From a virus, in IMG/VR virus record IMGVR_UViG_3300044712_001655, positions 1-58,093 of that record: a DNA stretch of 58,093 nt, one strand, 5' to 3'. The notes under the pieces were generated by a model. The model ran no database searches. It was not told the DNA's origin and worked only from the letters and a program-made list of their open reading frames with translations. Shown one piece after another: positions 1 to 7,395 of the stretch (position 1 is its first letter; each line of letters opens with the position of its first letter). The translations under genes and the position numbers were made by a program.

Positions 1-1
1 T

Positions 2-40
2 ATAGACATTATCCCTCAAGGTAAAGATTGGAATGAATAG
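2..40 (+). CDS. 3' end of an upstream gene (partial)
   Basis: Reading frame 2 is open from the window edge to a TAG at 38-40 and encodes only 12 residues ending in QGKDWNE. It is probably the tail of a gene on the same strand as the left-end cluster. Nothing about its function can be said, and with so few codons it could be chance. Confidence 0.35.
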   Translation: MDIIPQGKDWNE

Positions 41-205
41 AGTTTAATAAAATGAATGAAATTACAGAGTTATCTATATTATGTAGTGAAATTGCTAGGG
101 GGAGGGGATAAAATATTGAAATTATAGGGGGAGTGGGTGAAAAGTGTTTTTTTAGATCGGGATAAATGAGAAGTAAATTTTTGGATAAGTATTAGTATTA
201 TTGAT

Positions 206-232
206 TAAAGTATTTTGGAAAAGAACCGATAA
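206..232 (+). promoter_or_regulatory. sigma28 (FliA)-type promoter 1
   Basis: TAAAGTAT, 11 bases, ACCGATAA. The known FliA consensus is TAAAGTTT-N11-GCCGATAA, so this copy differs at two -35 positions and one -10 position and has exact spacing. The next element downstream is the duplication and terminator at 291-395, not a gene. Confidence 0.7.
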
Positions 233-290
233 GTATATTGTCAGACGATAAGATAAAAGTTTTTAGTTTAACATTTTCTTTGGAGGATCT

Positions 291-364
291 TATGTAAAGT
301 ATAAACTCTTTTTATGTATTAAAAGTTTATGTAAAGTATAAACTCTTTTTATGTATTAAAAGTT
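291..364 (+). repeat. 37-base perfect tandem duplication
   Basis: Two identical abutting 37-base units (291-327 and 328-364). Each begins TATGTAAAGT and so carries ATG-TAA. The first is preceded by GGAGG. There is no spacer and no third copy, so this is a recent duplication and not a CRISPR. Confidence 0.9.
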
Positions 365-366
365 TG

Positions 367-395
367 GGGCTTGATTAAAAGTCGAGCCCGTTTTT
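367..395 (+). terminator. Rho-independent terminator
   Basis: Stem GGGCTTGA (367-374) pairs with TCGAGCCC (382-389) with one G-T wobble, around a 7-base loop, and is followed by GTTTTT. It would end transcription from the promoter at 206-232 before any gene is reached. Confidence 0.8.
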
Positions 396-417
396 AAAAC
401 TAATTTTGGAGGCCTAA

Positions 418-450
418 ATGGAATATGATAAGAGATTTTGGAATAGATAA
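418..450 (+). pseudogene. Tiny ORF or nonsense-interrupted 5' end
   Basis: ATG at 418 has a good Shine-Dalgarno (GGAGG, 407-411) but encodes 10 residues before TAA at 448-450. After that stop the same frame stays open through 451-534 and runs directly into the gene at 535. This may be a longer gene broken by one stop codon, or a short leader peptide. The stretch just before 535 resembles the leaders at 1427 and 2053, which favours the second reading. Confidence 0.35.
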
Positions 451-534
451 AGTAAAAAGTTTAATGAATGGCGTGAAATTTATAATAAGAAAAGTTATAA
501 TAATAATAAGTTATTTATAGAAAGTGAGGATAAT

Positions 535-765
535 ATGAATATATTTAAAATTGGCGATAAGGTAAAGGTTAAACCTGAATATAGAGAAAACGAAGAACAA
601 AGAATGCAAAATGCAATAGTAATTGGACACGAATTTAATCAAGATTATAATTATATGGATAACATTATTCAATTTTCCAATGGTTCTGTAATGCAATTTG
701 GCGATCATGAAATTGAATTTATAAGCAATGAGTTTACTGATTGGTGTGATTCTTTTAAAGACTAA
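535..765 (+). CDS. Small hypothetical protein, 76 aa
   Basis: Not a recognised family. The start near IGDKVKVKP and the alternating hydrophobic pattern suggest a small beta-barrel (SH3/KOW-like) fold; that is inference only. The start is set by GTGAGG upstream of ATG. The leader (TTATTTATAGAAAGTGAGG) is nearly the same as those of the genes at 1427 and 2053, although the promoter elements themselves are degenerate here. Confidence 0.75.
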   Translation: MNIFKIGDKVKVKPEYRENEEQRMQNAIVIGHEFNQDYNYMDNIIQFSNGSVMQFGDHEIEFISNEFTDWCDSFKD

Positions 766-809
766 AATTAAGGCTCAAATATTTATTAAACTATTAAAGC
801 GAGGAAAAT

Positions 810-1043
810 ATGGACCAAAAGAAAAGGTATGTAGATTATATTAGAGAATTTGATAATAATCATTATACGGTCTTTTATCATATTGGAGAGCGTGATTATT
901 TTATTACAATTCCTAAAAATATTGCAAGATGCTGTTTTAGCTCTGATTTAGACTATTTACTTAATAATAATTCTAGTAATCGTGAAATGGCTTTTCCTTT
1001 ATCCGATATTCATTTTAAAGATTTTTCTAAATATAAACTTTAA
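810..1043 (+). CDS. Small hypothetical protein, paralogue of the gene at 2455
   Basis: A 77-aa protein of unknown function. It shares a plan with the 79-aa product at 2455-2694: N-terminal RYVDxIxE(F/Y)DN, then xYxVFYH, a central LEYLL/LDYLL, and FP(L/I)S before the end. The two are therefore duplicated copies. It has a GAGG-type ribosome site and lies in the same operon as the gene at 1058. No membrane segment or cysteine cluster is visible. Confidence 0.8.
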   Translation: MDQKKRYVDYIREFDNNHYTVFYHIGERDYFITIPKNIARCCFSSDLDYLLNNNSSNREMAFPLSDIHFKDFSKYKL

Positions 1044-1057
1044 CAAAGGAGATTATT

Positions 1058-1366
1058 ATGAAACGTATTGATATGAGACACGACCCAATTACTAAAGGTA
1101 TTTTTGTCCAAAGAAATGTAGGATATGCAAATAGTCGTCAATATAGAAAACCTTTTTGTGTTACATTTCCAAGACTTGCCAATTTAGGCAAAGATACCTG
1201 CGACGTTTTATATCCTAGTAAAGACTTCGCTACTTATCAACAAGCTTTAGAATTTGCTCGTGAAATTCAGCGTATGGATTCTCGTTTAAGAGATTGTAAA
1301 CTTTACTTATTAGATCATAGATGGGTGAGGTCGTCAACTGAAAGAACTGTAGTTAGAATATTTTAG
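1058..1366 (+). CDS. Hypothetical protein, 102 aa
   Basis: Basic protein rich in Arg and Tyr, preceded by AAAGGAG. The middle (about residues 58-75) looks like an alpha-helical segment with FAREIQRM. No family is recognised. It is the last gene before the promoter at 1377, so it probably ends the first left-end operon. Confidence 0.75.
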   Translation: MKRIDMRHDPITKGIFVQRNVGYANSRQYRKPFCVTFPRLANLGKDTCDVLYPSKDFATYQQALEFAREIQRMDSRLRDCKLYLLDHRWVRSSTERTVVRIF

Positions 1367-1376
1367 TTTTCTTTAC

Positions 1377-1403
1377 TAAAGTTTTTTCGAAATTATCCGA
1401 TAA
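1377..1403 (+). promoter_or_regulatory. sigma28 (FliA)-type promoter 2
   Basis: A perfect TAAAGTTT, exactly 11 bases, then TCCGATAA. It lies 23 bases upstream of the start at 1427 and shares the leader GTATTTATAGAAAGTGAGG with neighbouring units. Confidence 0.85.
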
Positions 1404-1426
1404 GTATTTATAGAAAGTGAGGCTTT

Positions 1427-1660
1427 ATGTCTAATAAAGAATTTTTAGAGTCTATAAATACTATTAGAATTTGTAATAAAGACCATAATCATTTCACAAA
1501 TAAATGCTGCGTATGTCTACAAAATAAAGAAGACGGTGAAATGGTCCCTATTTGGATTGATAGGAGAGCCGGTTTTGACAATCGCCAATATCCAGAAATG
1601 GATTACGCTTGCAAAGAATGTTTAATTGTTAATGGACACAAGAGCGAGGCTTTAAAATGA
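1427..1660 (+). CDS. Small putative zinc-binding protein, 77 aa
   Basis: A CCVC pair near residue 27 and a CKEC pair near residue 62 form a likely zinc-binding site (CxxC...CxxC). The family is not recognised. It is the first gene behind the promoter at 1377-1403 and overlaps the next gene by four bases (ATGA), so the two are translationally coupled. Confidence 0.8.
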   Translation: MSNKEFLESINTIRICNKDHNHFTNKCCVCLQNKEDGEMVPIWIDRRAGFDNRQYPEMDYACKECLIVNGHKSEALK

Positions 1661-2004
1661 GATCAATAGAAACTGAAAAGAAGAAACTTAAAACAACTAT
1701 TCAAATTTGGCTCAAAACATTTTGGCATTATCATATCGAATTAATTGAAGAAAACGATTATTTTGTTTTATTGTGGGAGTATGATTTAATTTTGAATGAA
1801 GACGAAAGGGAAAGTTTTTTAGATGAGTTAACTAAATTATTCGACGATATTAAGCAAAAGAAAACCTATAGGTATATCGTACCAAACTGGTATAGTTTGA
1901 ATTTTATTGATTATAAGAATTTTAAATTAAACGACGGCATTTGTATCTTTTGGGGATTAGAACTTGATGATCGTGAAAAAGCAGAGTATGGAATTCTTTA
2001 CTAA
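1657..2004 (+). CDS. Hypothetical protein, 115 aa
   Basis: Acidic protein rich in Trp and Tyr, with a helical N-terminus and segments such as FVLLWEYDLIL and ICIFWGLELDD that suggest an alpha/beta fold. No known family is recognised. Its stop codon TAA is part of the -35 box of the next promoter (2002-2009), so operon end and promoter are tightly packed. Confidence 0.75.
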   Translation: MRSIETEKKKLKTTIQIWLKTFWHYHIELIEENDYFVLLWEYDLILNEDERESFLDELTKLFDDIKQKKTYRYIVPNWYSLNFIDYKNFKLNDGICIFWGLELDDREKAEYGILY

Positions 2005-2028
2005 AGTTTTTCTAAAATCTACCGATAA
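2002..2028 (+). promoter_or_regulatory. sigma28 (FliA)-type promoter 3
   Basis: Perfect TAAAGTTT, 11 bases, ACCGATAA. The -35 overlaps the stop codon of the upstream gene. It drives the membrane-protein gene starting at 2053. Confidence 0.85.
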
Positions 2029-2052
2029 GTTATTTATGAAAGCGAGGATTAT

Positions 2053-2208
2053 ATGAGATTTGTAAATGGAATTTTCGAAATACTTTTGCAATTAATTATT
2101 TTAGTTATTACTTTACCTTTTTATTTAACGACGTATTTTATTAGTTTAACTATCAAGGCTTGTCAAAATGGCTGGTTTGACGGTAAAGAAAAGGAAACAA
2201 TTTTATGA
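2053..2208 (+). CDS. Small membrane protein, 51 aa
   Basis: Starts at ATG 2053 behind GCGAGG and ends TGA at 2208, overlapping the next start (ATGA). Residues about 9-33 form one long hydrophobic helix (ILLQLIILVITLPFYL and on), followed by a short polar tail. It is a single-pass inner-membrane protein of unknown role. Confidence 0.7.
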   Translation: MRFVNGIFEILLQLIILVITLPFYLTTYFISLTIKACQNGWFDGKEKETIL

Positions 2209-2465
2209 ATTTAGGATTACATTTATTAAGAAATCAAAATGGTACTTATTCCTTTGTTGGTTCTGTCCCGTCTGAATTGGCTTATTTAGACGAAAATCGA
2301 AACCCTGCCAATAAAGAATTAGTTCAAAATCAAATGTATTTGCCTGCCAAATATCGTAAAATCAAATGTCGTATATTTGAAAACCAAAATGATGCTATTG
2401 AGGCGGCTAGTCAATTAGGCTTGAAAATTACTTCGATTTCCTTAGGGGCGCCAAATGAGCAGTGA
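2205..2465 (+). CDS. Hypothetical protein, 86 aa
   Basis: No family recognised. It is translationally coupled to the upstream membrane protein (ATGA) and overlaps the next gene by 11 bases. The C-terminal part (NDAIEAASQLGL) looks like one amphipathic helix. It may resemble the 1058 product in general layout, but I see no firm homology. Confidence 0.75.
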   Translation: MNLGLHLLRNQNGTYSFVGSVPSELAYLDENRNPANKELVQNQMYLPAKYRKIKCRIFENQNDAIEAASQLGLKITSISLGAPNEQ

Positions 2466-2694
2466 TACTACTAGATATGTCGATCATATAAAAGAATATG
2501 ATAATAAATATTATTCTGTTTTTTATCATGTAGATAAAGACTGTTTTGTTATAGTGGTATTGAAAAGTACAATTGAAAATTGGGCAGGCTCTAATTTAGA
2601 ATATTTATTAGGAAATTCTGCTAAAAATAAAGAGGCCACTTTTCCAATTTCAGTAAATGATTTTTTAGACTTTTTACATAATGAAAGGTTATAA
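2455..2694 (+). CDS. Small hypothetical protein, paralogue of the gene at 810
   Basis: A 79-aa protein with the same order of motifs as the 810-1043 product: RYVDHIKEYDN at the N-terminus, YYSVFYHV, LEYLLGN, and FPIS near the end. Function unknown. The duplicated gene sits under a different sigma28-type promoter from its sibling. Confidence 0.8.
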   Translation: MSSDTTRYVDHIKEYDNKYYSVFYHVDKDCFVIVVLKSTIENWAGSNLEYLLGNSAKNKEATFPISVNDFLDFLHNERL

Positions 2695-2695
2695 A

Positions 2696-2857
2696 ATGGA
2701 TAAATACTATGTGAAAGAAATTGACGGCAAATTCGGAGTTTTTCACAAAACTAAAGATAATGAACTGACATTAATAGCTCATTTTTTAAAAAAGAAAGAA
2801 GCAATTAAGTTTTATAAATCATTGAAAAATATGATCAATTTTCGCAGAAAGGATTAA
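2696..2857 (+). CDS. Small hypothetical protein, 53 aa
   Basis: ATG at 2696 lies one base after the preceding stop, and TAA is at 2855-2857. Lys-rich with a C-terminal basic helix (KKKEAIKFYKSLK). The sequence YYVKEIDGKFGVF suggests a small beta hairpin. No family recognised. Tight packing in the operon supports it as real. Confidence 0.65.
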   Translation: MDKYYVKEIDGKFGVFHKTKDNELTLIAHFLKKKEAIKFYKSLKNMINFRRKD

Positions 2858-2859
2858 TT

Positions 2860-3027
2860 ATGCAAGTTTTAGGATGGATTTTATTTGGTTTGATTTTATT
2901 TTCTGCATTAGTCGCTTTAATTTTTGCCATTTTTGACGATAGAACAGACAAAGAAAAGTTTTTGCTTTTAATAAAAATGATTTATAATTGTTTAGTAGCT
3001 TTTTATATTTACAATACGCTAGGATAA
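2860..3027 (+). CDS. Small two-helix membrane protein, 55 aa
   Basis: Starts at 2860 behind AGAAAGGA and stops at TAA 3025-3027. Residues 3-27 form a strong hydrophobic segment, then a charged loop (DDRTDKEK), then a second hydrophobic stretch near residues 36-53. Probably an inner-membrane protein with both ends on one side; function unknown. Confidence 0.7.
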   Translation: MQVLGWILFGLILFSALVALIFAIFDDRTDKEKFLLLIKMIYNCLVAFYIYNTLG

Positions 3028-3031
3028 TAAA

Positions 3032-3325
3032 ATGAAAAAGAATAAAAAAGTTTTAAAATTCAAATTAAATACTTTTACCGAAATACCTAAAGAATTGGTG
3101 AAAAATTGTCCTAAAAGCGGGCCATGCGACGACTATATAGAAAATGCATTATTGGAATATGAAATTGATGTCTCTTTAAAAGATTCACAAAAATATCTTA
3201 AATTATTTGGAGCATGGGAGTTGAAAGAATTAAAAGATTTAGAAGAAAACAAAAAAAGATTACTGTGGCTCGCAATATTAGATTGTAAAGAAAATAAAGA
3301 ATTTAGTTTTTATATGGGTGAGTGA
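3032..3325 (+). CDS. Hypothetical protein, 97 aa
   Basis: Lys- and Glu-rich protein with a helical C-terminal half. It has a C-x5-C pair (CPKSGPC) near residue 27. No family recognised. It is the last gene of the operon begun at 2053 and is followed by a strong terminator at 3352. Confidence 0.75.
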   Translation: MKKNKKVLKFKLNTFTEIPKELVKNCPKSGPCDDYIENALLEYEIDVSLKDSQKYLKLFGAWELKELKDLEENKKRLLWLAILDCKENKEFSFYMGE

Positions 3326-3351
3326 TTTAATATATCTATCCTTTTGTTTAG

Positions 3352-3379
3352 GCGGTTAAAGTTTTTTAACCGCTTTTTT
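3352..3379 (+). terminator. Rho-independent terminator
   Basis: GCGGTTAAA (3352-3360) pairs perfectly with TTTAACCGC (3365-3373) around a 4-base loop and is followed by six T. It separates the 2053-3325 operon from the next promoter. Confidence 0.9.
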
Positions 3380-3390
3380 ATTTTTTACTC

Positions 3391-3417
3391 TAAAGTTTTT
3401 TCATTTTTGACCGATAA
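3391..3417 (+). promoter_or_regulatory. sigma28 (FliA)-type promoter 4
   Basis: Perfect TAAAGTTT, 11 bases, ACCGATAA, placed just after a terminator and upstream of the gene at 3456. This terminator-promoter-gene order strongly supports function. Confidence 0.88.
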
Positions 3418-3455
3418 GTTAATTGTAAGTTGAAACAATTAACAAAGGAAATAAA

Positions 3456-4226
3456 ATGGAAGAACTAAATACAAAAGTCTTTAAAAAAGAAATTGATAAT
3501 GAAATTCATACAGTTACAATTCAAATGTCTTGCTTTGAAGGTCAAGAGCCTTATTTTTCAATGACTTATGATGCTTATAAAGCAGGTAGAGTAAGAAGTG
3601 ATAGAAATTTTATTTCTGGTGGCTGTGCTGGCCAAGAATACTATGATAAAAATTGGCCCGAATTGGCCCATTTAAGAAAATGGCATTTATGCTCTACAAA
3701 AGGCCCAATGTACTATGTCGCCAACTCTTTATACCATGCAAGTAATCGCGATTGTTGGGGATTTTTAAAGGGAGAAGTCAAATCTTATGAGACTACAATT
3801 ACTTTTGATAATGTCCCAATAAAACACAAAATTGATAAAAAGTTTTTAAAATGGATTTTTGAACAAGATAAACAAACCTTATGTATTGTTGAGCGACCTT
3901 ATACAGGAACTGAGTATAAATTTGACCCACATTATTCTTTTGAGGGTTTTGGTCAAAATTGGTACGAATGTCCATTTAAAACCAAAGAAGAGGCACAAGA
4001 CTTTTTAAATGCTTTATTAAACTGTAAAGTGACTTTACATGAAACCCCTTGTGCTTGGGGAGAAGGTAAAGAGCCCGATTTAGAGGCCGCTCGCTCTTGT
4101 GCCATTTGGCCCGATGCACAATTAGAAGACTTTACTAAAGAAAAATTAGAGGCACGTTTACCGAAATTAATGGAGCAATTCAGAAAAGAATTGAACGAAT
4201 TTGGACTTTTGCAAGGATTAGAGTGA
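3456..4226 (+). CDS. Conserved phage protein of unknown function, 256 aa
   Basis: The central segment LRKWHLCSTKGPMYYVANSLY (residues about 71-91, quoted in part: KWHLCSTKGPMYYVAN) recalls a family of hypothetical proteins common in phages and plasmids, with a conserved KWHL...GPMHYIAN core. No function is known to me. The C-terminus is a charged helix. It is the first gene behind promoter 4, with an AACAAAGGA ribosome site. Confidence 0.8.
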   Translation: MEELNTKVFKKEIDNEIHTVTIQMSCFEGQEPYFSMTYDAYKAGRVRSDRNFISGGCAGQEYYDKNWPELAHLRKWHLCSTKGPMYYVANSLYHASNRDCWGFLKGEVKSYETTITFDNVPIKHKIDKKFLKWIFEQDKQTLCIVERPYTGTEYKFDPHYSFEGFGQNWYECPFKTKEEAQDFLNALLNCKVTLHETPCAWGEGKEPDLEAARSCAIWPDAQLEDFTKEKLEARLPKLMEQFRKELNEFGLLQGLE

Positions 4227-4229
4227 TTT

Positions 4230-4463
4230 ATGCAAATTATAATGGTTAAATATGGCAATGGAAAAGTTAAAGTATTGCCTAAACAACAAGTTAATAGATT
4301 TATTAAAAATTTAACATATAAAGAAAAGGAAAATTTACAGAAAATTGAATGCTCGCAAAAAGATTATGTCCAAATTTGGTTAAATGCCATTATGGAAAGT
4401 GACCAAGAAACTAGGGAATTAAAAGAAATTGAAAAAGAATTAGAAAATGAAGAAATTGAATAA
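4230..4463 (+). CDS. Hypothetical protein, 77 aa
   Basis: Follows the previous gene by three bases. The N-terminus is basic and the C-terminus (TRELKEIEKELENEE) is a strongly acidic helix. ATG 4230 is the likely start; ATG 4242 is an alternative. No family recognised. It ends just before promoter 5. Confidence 0.65.
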   Translation: MQIIMVKYGNGKVKVLPKQQVNRFIKNLTYKEKENLQKIECSQKDYVQIWLNAIMESDQETRELKEIEKELENEEIE

Positions 4464-4469
4464 AAAAGC

Positions 4470-4496
4470 TAAAGTTTTTTGAAAATCGACCGATAA
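4470..4496 (+). promoter_or_regulatory. sigma28 (FliA)-type promoter 5
   Basis: Perfect TAAAGTTT, 11 bases, ACCGATAA, 37 bases upstream of the start at 4534. It is the last clear example; no further copy was found to the right. Confidence 0.88.
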
Positions 4497-4533
4497 GTAT
4501 TATATAAGTTAAACTAAAACTAAGGAGATTTTT

Positions 4534-5970
4534 ATGGCAAAAATGAAATTTTTAGAAAAAGAAAATGTATTAACTTGTGGCGCAGGACAACAAAGAATTG
4601 TCTTAGATTTTGAATCTGGTTTATGCTATAGATATCAAAATCCCGAAGACATTACGGCAGTTTATGAAAGAGGGACTTGGTATACTCCTAAAAGAGCTTA
4701 TTATCATCGCGGTGGATGGGGGCGGTCTTCTTCGGGTGATTATGATTTACATTCTGCCATTGAAAACACTCAAAGCCTAATTGATACTATTGGCGGTCGT
4801 AGGCATGCTTTAGAAATTCCCTTTTTACCGCTACAAAAAGAAATTGAAGAAATCGAAAGAAAAAACAAAAAGATTGACGAATTAAATAAAAAAATTGAAA
4901 AACTGAATTTAGATCATTCTTTAGCTGAAGAAAAAACAAACATTGAATTAAAATTTTGGAATAAACCCCAAAAAGGAAAAGATCCGGGTTTTGCAGTTAA
5001 AAACATGAAAAAAGCAGTTGATATTTTTGTAAATCAATTAAGTAAAAAGATTTCTGTCGATCAATATGTAGTGACAAAAGATTTAGTCAAACAAAATAAT
5101 ACTACTGTTGCAGTAAGATCAAATGGAAAGGTTTATTTGAATTCTGAAATGTTACAGGTTACTCGATTAGAAAATCAAATTTTAGGAGGTCAATCCATTA
5201 TCCAATCTGAAATTCGAAAAATCGCTAATTATTCTATCCCATTTAATGTTTTGGAAAGTGCAAAACTGAATTTGACCAAAACCAAAATTTTAGAGCAAGG
5301 TCCAGAAGAAAACTTCACAATTAAAAAACATTACTATAGTGATTTTACAGAAGAGAGACATTTCACGGGAGCCTTATTACTTGAAAATTCCGGTCGCAAG
5401 TTTTTAATGGATATTGACCGCGAAGAAATAAAACATAAAATTTTTAACCCGTTTTTTGTTGAAGTGAATTCAAAAGTTAAAACAATTCAAGAAGCTTATG
5501 AATCTATGAAACCACAAGAAGTTAAAGAGGCAGAAAAAGCAGGTATCAAAGTTATTCGACAAGGTGAATTTTTCTTCATTAAAACTGGCCGACAAATTAC
5601 CATTTCAACTCAAAACATCCATCAATATGATAGAGAAAATAAGCAAGATCAAGGTATTTATGGCGCTCACATTTCTTTAGGTAAAGGACGTCCAAATAGT
5701 TGTTTACAATTAAAAGGTTTTGAAGAAAAAGAACTAAATGGTTTAGTTTGCGGTAAAGTCCAGCATACAGGAAGAGAGCATCGAGACGTAGATTTAGGCG
5801 TATATAAAGTAAAAGGAAATAAAAAAGAGCAACTTAAAGAATATGATACTTGGGATTTATATAAAGGCTATGAAGACGATAATAATAATATTAAATACGC
5901 TTTTGATTTATGGAAAGTTGTGCCAAATACCACTTTAGGTAACTTCACAATCACGGGTGACATTGACTAG
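4534..5970 (+). CDS. Large hypothetical protein, 478 aa
   Basis: The longest gene of the left-end cluster, with an AAGGAGA ribosome site. Residues about 105-135 form a Lys/Glu coiled coil. The C-terminal third carries HTGREHRDVDLG and ends with a WKVVPNT...GNFTITGDID strand-rich segment, reminiscent of hypothetical proteins encoded beside the 3456-type and 6638-type families in other phages. No catalytic motif can be named. Being first after promoter 5, it is probably expressed early and strongly. Confidence 0.8.
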   Translation: MAKMKFLEKENVLTCGAGQQRIVLDFESGLCYRYQNPEDITAVYERGTWYTPKRAYYHRGGWGRSSSGDYDLHSAIENTQSLIDTIGGRRHALEIPFLPLQKEIEEIERKNKKIDELNKKIEKLNLDHSLAEEKTNIELKFWNKPQKGKDPGFAVKNMKKAVDIFVNQLSKKISVDQYVVTKDLVKQNNTTVAVRSNGKVYLNSEMLQVTRLENQILGGQSIIQSEIRKIANYSIPFNVLESAKLNLTKTKILEQGPEENFTIKKHYYSDFTEERHFTGALLLENSGRKFLMDIDREEIKHKIFNPFFVEVNSKVKTIQEAYESMKPQEVKEAEKAGIKVIRQGEFFFIKTGRQITISTQNIHQYDRENKQDQGIYGAHISLGKGRPNSCLQLKGFEEKELNGLVCGKVQHTGREHRDVDLGVYKVKGNKKEQLKEYDTWDLYKGYEDDNNNIKYAFDLWKVVPNTTLGNFTITGDID

Positions 5971-5978
5971 GGGGAGCT

Positions 5979-6377
5979 ATGAAACTGCTAAAGGGACACG
6001 AAGGGAAGAAAATCAAATTTATGGTTAATGGATTTGAAGTTGATGCTATACTATCAATTCAATATGAACATGAGCAAGATAAACCAGATTTTGATTACGG
6101 CTCAAAAGAAGAAAACGACAAAGAAATGAAAAGGTTTAAAAGTGGTGAGCTATTAAACCTTTATATTCAAGTGTCAATTTTTGGCGAGGAATTAGAGGGG
6201 ATGGATTCTTTAGGTCAATGCTTTATTAGAGCAAAATATTTTGAAAGCGATATTTTAGAAACTATTAAAGAATACCAAATGATAGAAAATGCGAAAACCG
6301 AATTAATACAAAAGATTTTAGATAGTGCGGTAAAATTACAGAAATTTATACCAAATGGCAAGGAGCCTATTTTATGA
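5979..6377 (+). CDS. Hypothetical protein, 132 aa
   Basis: Starts behind a strong GGGGGAG site. The N-terminal half appears beta-rich and the C-terminal half is a long amphipathic helix (ETIKEYQMIENAKTELIQKI). No family recognised. It overlaps the next gene by four bases. Confidence 0.75.
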   Translation: MKLLKGHEGKKIKFMVNGFEVDAILSIQYEHEQDKPDFDYGSKEENDKEMKRFKSGELLNLYIQVSIFGEELEGMDSLGQCFIRAKYFESDILETIKEYQMIENAKTELIQKILDSAVKLQKFIPNGKEPIL

Positions 6378-6616
6378 TGCAAAAAGTAAAAGTCAATAAT
6401 TTTATAGTCACTATTGAAATCTTTTCAGAAAATGGAGAAGAATCTAATTACGATGTTATAGATTTTGAAGACTCGACCAATAAAATAAATGATTTAGAAT
6501 GTTTAGATTTAAAGACTAAAGAAGAGATTTTTAACAAATGCGATTCTGTGGCCTATGATAAGGCCTATGAAGCATTTATTGATGGTCAAGTTTCGAAAAG
6601 TGATTTTTTGAATTGA
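6374..6616 (+). CDS. Hypothetical protein, 80 aa
   Basis: Acidic protein, translationally coupled to the upstream gene (ATGA). AAGGAG lies 8 bases upstream of ATG 6374; the second ATG at 6377 is an alternative. No family recognised. Confidence 0.7.
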   Translation: MMQKVKVNNFIVTIEIFSENGEESNYDVIDFEDSTNKINDLECLDLKTKEEIFNKCDSVAYDKAYEAFIDGQVSKSDFLN

Positions 6617-6637
6617 ATATTTATATAAGGAGATTTT

Positions 6638-7225
6638 ATGGGAACTAGAAATTTAATTTGCGTAGTCAGCGATGATCAATACAAAGTGGCTCAATACTGT
6701 CAATGGGACGGCTATTTGACAGGTCAAGGACATACAATTTGCGATTTTATTCAAAATACTCTTGATAAAGAAAAATTTAAACAAGCTTTAAATGAATGCG
6801 AATTTATTACACAAGAAGAATTACATAAAAGATCTATTGAATGTGGAGCAACTGAAAGGGGTTTTACTTTAGAGGCTTGGAATACATGGAAATCATTTTA
6901 TCCAGAATTATGCAGGGATACGGGAGCCGATATTCTATCTCTCATTCAAGACCAAGGGAAAAGAAAACTTTATAATCAGTTAAATTTTGCAGGAAATTCT
7001 TTATTTTGTGAATGGGCCTATGTTATTGATTTGGATAATGAAATATTAGAAATCTATAAAGGATTTAATCAGGACCAATTAAATGAGAGTGAAAGATTTA
7101 AAGACTTAGAATGCCCAAATCTTGATTATAAACAAGTTAAATTTTTGGCGAGTTTTCCTTTTAAAGAAGCGACAAGAGAAAATTTATCTATTTTGGATAT
7201 AAAGATTAATAATGAAAACCAATAA
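6638..7225 (+). CDS. Conserved phage protein (MGTRNL family), 195 aa
   Basis: The N-terminus MGTRNLICVV followed by QYCQWDGYLTGQG is typical of a widespread family of phage and plasmid hypotheticals, usually MGTRNLT...YGQWDGYP.GQG. No function is established to my knowledge. It has a clear AAGGAGA ribosome site and continues the operon from promoter 5. Confidence 0.85.
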   Translation: MGTRNLICVVSDDQYKVAQYCQWDGYLTGQGHTICDFIQNTLDKEKFKQALNECEFITQEELHKRSIECGATERGFTLEAWNTWKSFYPELCRDTGADILSLIQDQGKRKLYNQLNFAGNSLFCEWAYVIDLDNEILEIYKGFNQDQLNESERFKDLECPNLDYKQVKFLASFPFKEATRENLSILDIKINNENQ

Positions 7226-7376
7226 GACTAAAACAAAATTGCTTTGTGAAAAATGCGGTAAAGAAGTAGTTAAGCTTTACAAATTTATTGAAACTCTATG
7301 TTGTGAAGAGTGTTTTAAAGCAAATTTACAAAGGGAAAAATTACTAAAAGCAGAAAAGGAATTTTTAGAAAACTAA
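7212..7376 (+). CDS. Small zinc-finger-like protein, 54 aa
   Basis: ATG at 7212 overlaps the end of the previous gene by 14 bases, and TAA is at 7374-7376. Cysteines in CEKC (near residue 12) and CCEEC (near residue 30) make a plausible zinc ribbon, followed by a basic/acidic helix. Role unknown. Confidence 0.65.
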   Translation: MKTNKTKTKLLCEKCGKEVVKLYKFIETLCCEECFKANLQREKLLKAEKEFLEN

Positions 7377-7395
7377 ATTTTTAAATGAGGATAAT

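Larger units (their letters stand above)
41..534. other. 494-base stretch without a clear gene
   Basis: This stretch holds two G-rich tracts (about 94-105 and 127-137), a sigma28-type promoter at 206-232, a 37-base tandem duplication at 291-364, a terminator at 367-395 and a tiny ORF at 418-450. A strong Shine-Dalgarno (GGAGG, 282-286) is followed by ATG-TAA (292-297), so translation there would stop at once. The promoter-to-terminator unit could yield an RNA of about 155 nt with no protein product. Confidence 0.6.

Noticed and set aside
291-364. CRISPR array
   Set aside because: Only two copies, directly abutting with no spacer.
511-708. Minus-strand 65-residue ORF
   Set aside because: Antisense shadow of the gene at 535, with AT-rich hydrophobic composition and no ribosome site.
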